DNA of 64,000 nucleotides from the NCBI GenBank assembly GCA_035539175.1, contig DATLIY010000009.1, positions 310,001 to 374,000 on the forward strand, given 5' to 3'. Shown here piece by piece: positions 57,829 to 64,000 of the stretch. The translations under genes were made by a program, and so were the position numbers. Origin of the DNA: Acidisarcina sp. Its GTDB lineage: Bacteria; Acidobacteriota; Terriglobia; Terriglobales; Acidobacteriaceae. A model generated the notes under the pieces. The model saw only the letters and a program-made list of their open reading frames with translations, did no database searches and was not told where the DNA came from. Each line of letters opens with the position of its first letter. The first letter of the stretch is position 1.

Positions 57829-57893
57829 TTTGCTCTTCCCACCCTCGAATTTCCGCTGTAACTAATCTTGAACTTACATTTGCCAGCATCGCA

Positions 57894-57914
57894 CTTGAGT
57901 CAAATGCTGTCAAG
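57894..57914 (-). promoter_or_regulatory. HAIR-like HspR operator overlapping a -35 element of dnaK
   Basis: The plus strand reads CTTGAGT-N7-TGTCAAG. The HAIR consensus is CTTGAGT-N7-ACTCAAG, so the left arm is perfect and the right arm matches at five of seven positions. On the minus strand TTGACA (57908-57913) at the right arm is a good -35 box, so repressor binding would cover it. hspR lies in the same cluster. Confidence 0.65.
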
Positions 57915-58091
57915 GTATCTGATGTCGATTATCACTATCACGATTCGAAAAGTTATAACGTCCAGTTTATGAATCACTTGACCTTGTTTCTGCGTCAAAG
58001 CTTTATTCAGGAAAGTGCTCCTCCGCAAGCCGAGGACGCTCGAATTCCGCAATTCAGACCCATAAACTGTTCTATTGTTTAGGATTCTCCA

Positions 58092-59657
58092 ATGGCTGAA
58101 CCATCTGGACAGGCTGCCCCGGTCAGCAACCCTTGGCTTGTGGCTATCTCCGTCATGCTGGCGACCTTTATGGAGGTCCTCGACACGGCGATCGCTTCGG
58201 TTGCCCTGCCCTACATCGCGGGCAGCTTGTCCGCCAGTACTTCAGAGGCAACCTGGGTCCTGACCAGTTACCTGGTCGCCAACGCCGTCATTCTCCCCGC
58301 CAGCAACTGGTTTTCTCTTCGTTTTGGGAGGAAGCGCTTCCTCATCACCTGCGTCATCCTGTTCACCATTGCTTCCTTCTTCTGTGGTGCGGCACCAACT
58401 CTGCCGCTGCTGCTGGTGGCTCGCGTTCTCCAGGGGGCAGGAGGCGGCGCGCTTCAGCCTATCTCCCAGGCCGTTCTGCTGGAGAGCTTTCCTCCTGCCA
58501 AGAGGGGTGCGGCGATGGCCTTCTTTGCCTTCGGAATCGTCGTGGCGCCTGTTTTGGGACCGACGCTCGGCGGCTGGCTGACGGATACCTATAGCTGGCG
58601 ATACGCCTTTTACATCAATATCCCCATCGGCATCCTGGCGGTCTACATGATCAACCGCTTTGTGCACGATCCGTCATACATCAAGCACGCCAAGGTTCAT
58701 CCCTTCGACAACCTGAGCTTCGGTCTTCTCCTTGTCTGGGCCGGTTGTTTGCAGGTGGTGCTCGACAAGGGGCAGGAAGACGACTGGTTCGGCGCGATCT
58801 GGGTTCGCTGGGCGGTCTTTGCCATGGTCGTCTGCCTGATCTGGTTTATCGTTCGTTCCTGGAGAAACAGGAACGGGCTCGTGAACCTCCAGATTCTCAA
58901 GAACCGCAACTTTGCGGTTGGCTGCCTGCTCATCTCCCTGCTGGGCGTGGCCATCTACATCACCATCACGATGCTCCCGCTCTACTACCAGGAGGTGCTT
59001 GGATATACGGCATTCTCGGCGGGCCTGGTGGTAGGTCCACGCGGCATTGGATCGATTCTCGGCATGCCGATCATCGGCTGGATCTCCAATAAGGTGGACA
59101 ACCGCCTCCTGCTCACCTTTGGCTTTACCGGCTTTGCCATCTGCTCGATCATCTTTGGGAGGGTGGATCTGGACATCAGCCCCACGACGCTGCTGATTCC
59201 CATCGTGATCACCGGTTTTGTCCTCAGCTTCGTATTTGTGCCTATTTCTTCGCTGGCCACCTCCACGATCCGCAATGAAGACATGGGCAATGCCACCGGC
59301 ATCTTTAACCTGCTGCGAAATGTAGGGGGGTCCATCGGCATCGCAGGCGCGCAGACCATGCTCATCCGGCGCACGGACTTCCATCGGAGCAACCTGGTGG
59401 CGGCGGTTCCCCGTGCTGGGGCCGTCTACCAAAGCGTTACGCAGGAATACACAAGCTTTCTGGCGCGGCATCTCGGAAAAGCCGCAGGCGGTATGGCTGC
59501 CCAGGGTGAGTTGTACCGGCAGCTCAATCAACAGGCTCTGCTCTGGTCCTTTGTCGATATCTTCCGCTGGACGGCGCTGCTGGGTTTCCTCGCCGCAATC
59601 CTCTCCTGGCTCTTCCAGAACGTGAAGCACAGGTCCGGCGCTACGGCGATGCACTAG
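58092..59657 (+). CDS. EmrB/QacA-type (DHA2) MFS multidrug exporter
   Basis: This is a 521-residue transporter with 14 predicted transmembrane helices, driven by the proton gradient. MEVLDTAIASVALPYIAGSL is the helix-1 D motif of DHA2 pumps, WVLTSYLVANAVILPASNWF and LRFGRKRFLITCVILFTIAS carry motif A, and RVLQGAGGGALQPISQAVLL and PVLGPTLGGWLTDTYSWRYA (motif C) follow. It starts at ATG 58092 and diverges from dnaK. The emrA and tolC-like genes at 39.6-42.3 kb are its natural partners, though not adjacent. Confidence 0.93.
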   Translation: MAEPSGQAAPVSNPWLVAISVMLATFMEVLDTAIASVALPYIAGSLSASTSEATWVLTSYLVANAVILPASNWFSLRFGRKRFLITCVILFTIASFFCGAAPTLPLLLVARVLQGAGGGALQPISQAVLLESFPPAKRGAAMAFFAFGIVVAPVLGPTLGGWLTDTYSWRYAFYINIPIGILAVYMINRFVHDPSYIKHAKVHPFDNLSFGLLLVWAGCLQVVLDKGQEDDWFGAIWVRWAVFAMVVCLIWFIVRSWRNRNGLVNLQILKNRNFAVGCLLISLLGVAIYITITMLPLYYQEVLGYTAFSAGLVVGPRGIGSILGMPIIGWISNKVDNRLLLTFGFTGFAICSIIFGRVDLDISPTTLLIPIVITGFVLSFVFVPISSLATSTIRNEDMGNATGIFNLLRNVGGSIGIAGAQTMLIRRTDFHRSNLVAAVPRAGAVYQSVTQEYTSFLARHLGKAAGGMAAQGELYRQLNQQALLWSFVDIFRWTALLGFLAAILSWLFQNVKHRSGATAMH

Positions 59658-59697
59658 GCCTGTTAACCCCATCCACTCAGGCAGGGTTAGCAGGCCC
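59658..59697. repeat. Palindromic element after the MFS gene
   Basis: GGCCTGTTAACCC (59658-59670) pairs at 12 of 13 positions with GGGTTAGCAGGCC (59684-59696), separated by a 13-base loop. It may terminate transcription of the MFS gene. Its 5' half resembles the element at 28.3 kb. Confidence 0.6.
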
Positions 59698-59712
59698 TCA
59701 TTGCGTTCCCGG

Positions 59713-60339
59713 TCACCAGCCCAGCGGAACAAACTTCTTGAGCCCAGGGTCATAGAACTCAATGGTCCCGCTGAGGATGTCATAGAACCAGCCATGAACC
59801 TGGAGTCGGCCCTCCGCCAACGCGCCGGCAACCTCGGGATGAGACTTCAGGTTCTGCATTTGAGCGATCACGTTGGCGTGAATGAGAGCCACGACGCCTG
59901 GCTCGGTCTTCGTTCCCTGGCCTTCGCTCCCTACTTCATCGAGGAAGTTCCAGGCGCTTTCCACATAGTGCAGCCACTGGCTCGCCGCAGGCAGCGCCGC
60001 CACGGACTGCTTATCGAGCGCGGCTTTGATGGCACCGCAATCCGAATGGCCGCAGATGATGATGTGCCGGACCTTCAGAACCTGCACGGCATACTCAATG
60101 GTTGCGGAGACGCCTCCGGCCATCTCTCCATTGGGGGGCACTACGTTGCCGACGTTCCGGCAGATGAAGAGATCTCCCGGCTCGGTTTGGAGAATAAGGT
60201 CGGGCACGATCCGCGAATCGGCACAGGTAATAAAGAGCGTGTCGGGCGACTGCCCCTCCGAGAGAAGGTGAAAGTGCTCCCTTTTCTCAGGAAATGCATC
60301 GCGGCGGAATTGCCGGTAACCTTCGAGTAATCGCTTCAT
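59713..60339 (-). CDS. Beta-class carbonic anhydrase
   Basis: This is a 208-residue zinc enzyme that interconverts CO2 and bicarbonate. The zinc ligands and catalytic dyad are visible: C39 with D41 and R43 in LFITCADSRIVPDLI, and H98 with C101 in IIICGHSDCGAIKAAL. GDLFICRNVGNVVPP and EMAGGVSATIEYAVQVLKVR are typical of the Can/CynT group. The C-terminal VHGWFYDILSGTIEFYDPGL is complete. It probably supplies bicarbonate for carboxylases. Confidence 0.95.
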   Translation of the reverse strand: MKRLLEGYRQFRRDAFPEKREHFHLLSEGQSPDTLFITCADSRIVPDLILQTEPGDLFICRNVGNVVPPNGEMAGGVSATIEYAVQVLKVRHIIICGHSDCGAIKAALDKQSVAALPAASQWLHYVESAWNFLDEVGSEGQGTKTEPGVVALIHANVIAQMQNLKSHPEVAGALAEGRLQVHGWFYDILSGTIEFYDPGLKKFVPLGW

Positions 60340-60607
60340 ATCTCTCTATCCTCAGATGCTTGAGTCTCTATTCTCGAGCAGTTGCTCACCGCGGCTCAAC
60401 TTCGCCGGCAATCTTCTGTCGTCACCCACTCAGAAGGAAACGCTCAGAGGGTAACCATGGAATGCAGGAGCCTTTATAGAGATGCTCGCACTTCTCCGTT
60501 TGACGCGTACGGAGCATGGAATTTCCGAAAGCATAGCAGACCAGCGAGGCACACCCGTCAGGAGCTGACCTGCTAATCTGCAGGGAGAAATTTTTGGAGC
60601 TTAACGC

Positions 60608-62020
60608 ATGACTCTGCCACACGTCCGACACTCGATCGCTGTTCTTCTGCTGGCCGCGTTCTCCGGCTCTCTGCACGCACAAGCTGTAGACACACTCCCT
60701 GCGGATCTTCGCAGCAAGATCGACGCCGTTGCGGCAGAGGTACTGGAGGCGACAGGTGTGCCCTCTGCTTCGCTTGCCGTGGTGAAGGACGGCAAAGTCG
60801 CGTATACGCACGCGTACGGCCTGGCGCGTCTCTCACCCCCGCTGTCCGCCGAGCCTTCTATGCGTTACTCGATCGGTTCGATCAGCAAGCAGTTTACTGC
60901 GGCGGCGCTGCTGCTGCTGCAGCAGGATGGCAAGCTGAAGCTCGACGACCCGGTTGCGAAGTATCTGCCCGGGCTTACCCGGGCCAACGAAATCACGCTG
61001 CGCATGCTGCTCTCCCACACCTCCGGCTATCAGGATTACTGGCCGGAGGACTATGTAATGACGCCGATGCTCGAGCCTGTTACCAGCAAGGAAATCCTCG
61101 ACACGTGGGCGAAGAAGCCGCTCGACTTCGATCCCGGGACCAAATGGCAATACTCCAACACAAATTATGTGATCGCCGGGGTCATCATCGAGCAGGTGAG
61201 TGGAATGCCGGTCCTGCGTCTCCTTCAAACGCGCGTCTTTACTCCGCTTGAGATGAAGTCTGTCTACAATACCGACGAAGGACGCCTCCCTGCCGGGGAT
61301 GCAACCGGCTACTACCGCCATGCTCTCGGGCCGCTTCGCCCCTCTCCCAAGGAAGGCAAAGGCTGGATGTTTGCTGCCGGGGAGTTGGCCATGCCCGCCT
61401 ACGATCTGGCTTTGTGGGACATCAGCCTGATGAATCGATCCCTGCTGGCTGCCACGTCGTACCAGCAGATGTTCGATGAAGCAAAGCTGAAGGATGGCGG
61501 CGCTACCGGCTATGCCCTTGGCATCCAGGTCAGCCGGCTGGAGGGACATCTTCTACTGGAGCACTCGGGCGAAGTCTCCGGCTTTGTCTCGGACAACCTC
61601 ATCGACGTGGACAACAAAGCAGCCGTCGCCGTGCTGACGAACCAGGATGCGATCTCCGCCGCAAGCAGCATTGCGCGCAAGGTGAGGCAACTGCTGGTTG
61701 GCCAGCCCTCCGTTGCCGGGAGCAGCGAGGAGACCCGGGCGGCTGCCGTCTTTGCCGGACTGCAGGACGGCAAAATCGACAGGAGCCTTTTTACGAAGAA
61801 TTGCAATGACTACTTTGACGAAGTGGCTTTGCAGGATTTCGCGCAGAGCCTCAAGCCGCTGGGGACTCCGGAGAGCTTCCACCAGACGCACAGCGGACTT
61901 CGCGGCGGCATGACGTTTCGCGTCTTTCACGTGGTGTTTCCCCACCAGCAGTTGACCGTTACTACGTACGAGATGCCCGACAAAACTTTTGAGCAGTACC
62001 TCGTGATGCCCGCGCAGTAA
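60608..62020 (+). CDS. Beta-lactamase-fold serine hydrolase (class C / PBP-like)
   Basis: This is a 470-residue protein with a signal peptide (SIAVLLLAAFSGSLHAQAVD). The SxxK motif is in YSIGSISKQFTAAALLLLQQ (S91 and K94), the YxN motif in WQYSNTNYVIAGV, and a third motif is probably HSGEVSG. A C-terminal segment of about 100 residues (GLQDGKIDRSLFTKNCNDYF) follows the catalytic domain. Such enzymes include beta-lactamases, DD-peptidases and esterases. The substrate cannot be chosen from the sequence. Confidence 0.88.
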   Translation: MTLPHVRHSIAVLLLAAFSGSLHAQAVDTLPADLRSKIDAVAAEVLEATGVPSASLAVVKDGKVAYTHAYGLARLSPPLSAEPSMRYSIGSISKQFTAAALLLLQQDGKLKLDDPVAKYLPGLTRANEITLRMLLSHTSGYQDYWPEDYVMTPMLEPVTSKEILDTWAKKPLDFDPGTKWQYSNTNYVIAGVIIEQVSGMPVLRLLQTRVFTPLEMKSVYNTDEGRLPAGDATGYYRHALGPLRPSPKEGKGWMFAAGELAMPAYDLALWDISLMNRSLLAATSYQQMFDEAKLKDGGATGYALGIQVSRLEGHLLLEHSGEVSGFVSDNLIDVDNKAAVAVLTNQDAISAASSIARKVRQLLVGQPSVAGSSEETRAAAVFAGLQDGKIDRSLFTKNCNDYFDEVALQDFAQSLKPLGTPESFHQTHSGLRGGMTFRVFHVVFPHQQLTVTTYEMPDKTFEQYLVMPAQ

Positions 62021-62112
62021 TTCTCCTCTGGAATTGCCGGTTCGAACGCTATGTCGTTCGAGGTCGCGCCGCGAGGCGCTGAGCGGTGTAATCTGTTGCG
62101 GGAGATGAACCA

Positions 62113-63090
62113 ATGAACTATCGCGCCCTGGGTCGCACGGGATGGAAGGTTTCTGAAGTCAGCTTTGGTACCTGGGCCATCGGCGGCTCGTGGGGCACGG
62201 TGAATGACGAGGAATCTCTCGCCACGTTGCGCGAAGCCCTCGATTGCGGCGTCAACTTCCTCGATACAGCCGACGTCTATGGCGACGGACGCAGTGAGCG
62301 ATTGTGCGCGCAGATCAGGCGCGAGCACAAGCAGGATCTCATTATCGCCACCAAGGCAGGCCGCGGCCTGAATCCGCACACCGCTGAGGGCTACAGAAAT
62401 CTGACGCCCTTTGTCGAGCGCAGCTTGAAGAACCTCGAGACCGATTGCCTCGACCTTTTGCAACTGCATTGTCCACCGACCGATGCCTACTACATGCCGG
62501 AGATCTTCGATGGGCTCGATGAACTGGTGGAAGCCGGGAAGATTCGCTATTACGGAGTGAGCGTAGAGCGAGTGGAAGAGGCGCTGAAGGCGATCGAGTA
62601 CCCCAATGTTCAGACGGTCCAGATCATCTTCAACTGCTTCCGCCAGCGTCCCGCCGGGCTATTCTTTGAGCAGGCGAAGAAACACAACATCGGCGTGCTG
62701 GCGAGAGTGCCACTGGCAAGTGGGCTGCTTACCGGCAAGCTGCGGCGGGACTCACAGTTCGCTGCGGACGACCATCGCAACTTCAACCGTCGCGGCGAGG
62801 CCTTCGATGTTGGCGAAACCTTCGCCGGCATCGACTACGACAAGGCCCTGGACGCGGTGGAGGAGTTGCGCGATCTGCTGCCGCCCGAAGTAAGCATGGC
62901 GGAATTCGCCCTGCGCTGGATCCTGATGTTCGATGCCGTCTCCTGTGCCATTCCCGGGGGCAAACACGCCGCACAGGTCTTTGAGAATTGCCGCGCCTCC
63001 GACCTGCCGCCCCTCTCCCCGCAGACCATGGCGAAGGTGAAGGAGATCTACGACCGCCGCATCCGGCCCTTCGTCCACGACCGCTGGTAG
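62113..63090 (+). CDS. Aldo/keto reductase
   Basis: This is a 325-residue NADPH-dependent reductase of the AKR superfamily, AKR11/YhdN-like. MNYRALGRTGWKVSEVSFGT is the standard start. The catalytic residues are in FLDTADVYGDGRSERLC (Asp, Tyr), LIIATKAGRGLNPHTAEGYR (Lys) and LLQLHCPPTDAYY (His). IPGGKHAAQVFENCRAS matches the cofactor-binding tail. Its stop codon TAG is provided by the inserted element at 63083-63322. The original probably ended in TAA. Confidence 0.92.
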   Translation: MNYRALGRTGWKVSEVSFGTWAIGGSWGTVNDEESLATLREALDCGVNFLDTADVYGDGRSERLCAQIRREHKQDLIIATKAGRGLNPHTAEGYRNLTPFVERSLKNLETDCLDLLQLHCPPTDAYYMPEIFDGLDELVEAGKIRYYGVSVERVEEALKAIEYPNVQTVQIIFNCFRQRPAGLFFEQAKKHNIGVLARVPLASGLLTGKLRRDSQFAADDHRNFNRRGEAFDVGETFAGIDYDKALDAVEELRDLLPPEVSMAEFALRWILMFDAVSCAIPGGKHAAQVFENCRASDLPPLSPQTMAKVKEIYDRRIRPFVHDRW

Positions 63091-63322
63091 GTGCTGGCCG
63101 CACGGGCGGGCGCGGCTTTCGCCGCCAGTCAAGCTCGCGGCATGAAGTTTTCCCGCTAAATACGTCTGGATGCATACGATATTTCCGATTTATTTCCGGC
63201 CCGGGAATGGATTTTTGCCAGGAGACACCGCGTAGCGACCAACGGGAGCGCAAGAGCGAGCATCGTTTCCCATAAAATAGCGGCGAAAGCCGCGCCCGCC
63301 CGTGCGGCCAGCACCGCTGGTA
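63083..63322. mobile_element. MITE-like element with 36-bp perfect terminal inverted repeats
   Basis: Perfect 36-bp inverted repeats (63090-63125 and 63280-63315) enclose 154 bases without a gene, for a total of 226 bases. GCTGGTA flanks the element on both sides (63083-63089 and 63316-63322), a probable 7-bp target-site duplication (CCGCTGGTA if the 9-bp form is counted). The insertion lies at the stop codon of the aldo/keto reductase: TGG TA has been completed to TAG by the first base of the element, whereas the restored downstream copy reads TGG TAA. No transposase is present, so the element is non-autonomous. Confidence 0.88.
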
Positions 63323-63340
63323 AACTAAGGATGGCTAACT

Positions 63341-64000
63341 ATGTTTGAGAACCTTTCTGAAAAGCTGCAGCGGGCGTTTAAGAATCTTCGCGGTCAAGGT
63401 GTTATCACCGAGGAGAACATCGGAGAAGCGCTGCGCGAAATCCGCGTCGCGCTGCTGGAAGCCGACGTCAACCTGAATGTCGTCAAAGATCTGATTGAGC
63501 ACATCCGCGTCAAGGCCATCGGCCAGGAAGTGATGACGGCTCTTTCGCCTGGCGAACAGGTAATCAAGATCGTCCGCGATGAACTGATGACGCTGTTGGG
63601 CAAGGACACAGCGCGATTCCAGTTTGCCTCTCGGCCGCCGACCGTGATTTTGATGGCCGGTCTGCAGGGCTCGGGTAAAACGACCACCTCCGGCAAGCTT
63701 GCAGCCTGGCTGCAGAAGGGTGGACACCGGCCCATGTTGGTTTCGGTGGACGTCTATCGCCCGGCGGCACGGGAGCAGTTGAAGGTGGTAGCCGCCTCGA
63801 TCAAAGCCAGTCTGTACGAGGGAGATTTGAAGGGCGAGGCTCCCGGCTCCGCTCTGGTGGAACGCCTTGCGAAGGAGGCCCGGCGGGAGGCGGTCAACTC
63901 GGGTTGCGACACGCTGATCGTCGATACGGCCGGCCGCCTCCATGTGGATGAGCAGCTGATGGACGAGATGCAGCAGTTGAAGACGCTGCTGAATCCGCAG
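63341..64000 (+). CDS. ffh: Signal recognition particle protein Ffh, N-terminal part (cut by window edge)
   Basis: The first 220 residues of the SRP54 GTPase are visible. The N domain begins MFENLSEKLQRAFKNLRGQG, with EENIGEALREIRVALLEADV. The G domain has the P-loop GLQGSGKTTTSGKLA, the insertion-box region VSVDVYRPAAREQL, and DTAGRLHVDEQLMDEMQQL. The end of the G domain and the M domain continue beyond 64000. AAGGA precedes the ATG by about nine bases. The MITE-like element lies directly upstream and may affect its promoter. Confidence 0.96.
   Translation, partial: MFENLSEKLQRAFKNLRGQGVITEENIGEALREIRVALLEADVNLNVVKDLIEHIRVKAIGQEVMTALSPGEQVIKIVRDELMTLLGKDTARFQFASRPPTVILMAGLQGSGKTTTSGKLAAWLQKGGHRPMLVSVDVYRPAAREQLKVVAASIKASLYEGDLKGEAPGSALVERLAKEARREAVNSGCDTLIVDTAGRLHVDEQLMDEMQQLKTLLNPQ

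Overview
The window is about 64 kb of high-GC DNA whose housekeeping and cell-envelope genes look acidobacterial (Terriglobia / Acidobacteriaceae-like). This placement is an inference from protein flavour, from the hopanoid glycosyltransferase, and from dispersed copies of a short GTCATCCTGAGCGAAG-type repeat. It has not been checked by a database search. No rRNA is present. One tRNA (Met, CAU) lies at 16114-16190.

Region 1 (1-16.1 kb) is part of an integrated tailed phage with every gene on the minus strand. Read in the direction of transcription, from right to left, it holds: an early block of tiny zinc-ribbon and membrane proteins next to the tRNA (16.0-14.1 kb); conserved phage proteins, a zinc-finger/HTH protein and a ParB-like protein with a zinc insertion (14.1-10 kb); a rearranged accessory block with a duplicated small gene, a truncated ASCH protein and a hexapeptide-repeat (left-handed beta-helix) protein (10-6.7 kb); a winged-helix replication protein whose linker is built from chromosomal-type palindromic repeats (6.7-5.6 kb); a sigma-region-4-like regulator followed by a candidate late promoter (5.2-4.85 kb); a lysis module (4.2-2.2 kb); and an HNH endonuclease followed by the small and large terminase genes, the latter cut by the window edge. 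Many genes overlap by ATGA, TAATG or GTGA junctions, and this fixes many start codons. Integrase and structural genes are not in view. The tRNA 3' end points toward the phage, as expected for integration into a tRNA.

Region 2 (16.4-30 kb) is chromosomal: kdsB, an azoreductase, a nucleotide-sugar cluster (HAD phosphatase, phosphohexomutase, mannose-1-phosphate guanylyltransferase), an aspartate-type aminotransferase, coaD, recA, a Tat-exported amidase, a double-length ThyX-like protein, a DUF2071 protein and fabG. Region 3 (30.1-30.9 kb) is a decayed junction: an AT-rich fragment of a 3-hydroxyisobutyrate dehydrogenase and a frameshifted PPK2 polyphosphate kinase fragment sit tail to tail.

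Region 4 (30.9-43 kb) holds an EAL-HDOD protein, a secreted dienelactone hydrolase, an XRE regulator, a rhomboid protease, nuoI, a ubiD-type decarboxylase, a DedA-rhodanese fusion, and an EmrA/TolC efflux pair. Region 5 (43-49 kb) is a polyphosphate and phosphate-signalling block: ppk1, a SixA-like histidine phosphatase, Ppx/GppA and a CHAD-domain protein. Region 6 (49-64 kb) carries an ArnT-like glycosyltransferase, hpnI, a dnaK/dnaJ/hspR heat-shock cluster with a HAIR-like operator before dnaK and no grpE, an EmrB-type MFS pump, a beta-carbonic anhydrase, a beta-lactamase-fold hydrolase, an aldo/keto reductase, a 226-bp MITE-like element inserted in that gene's stop codon, and the start of ffh.
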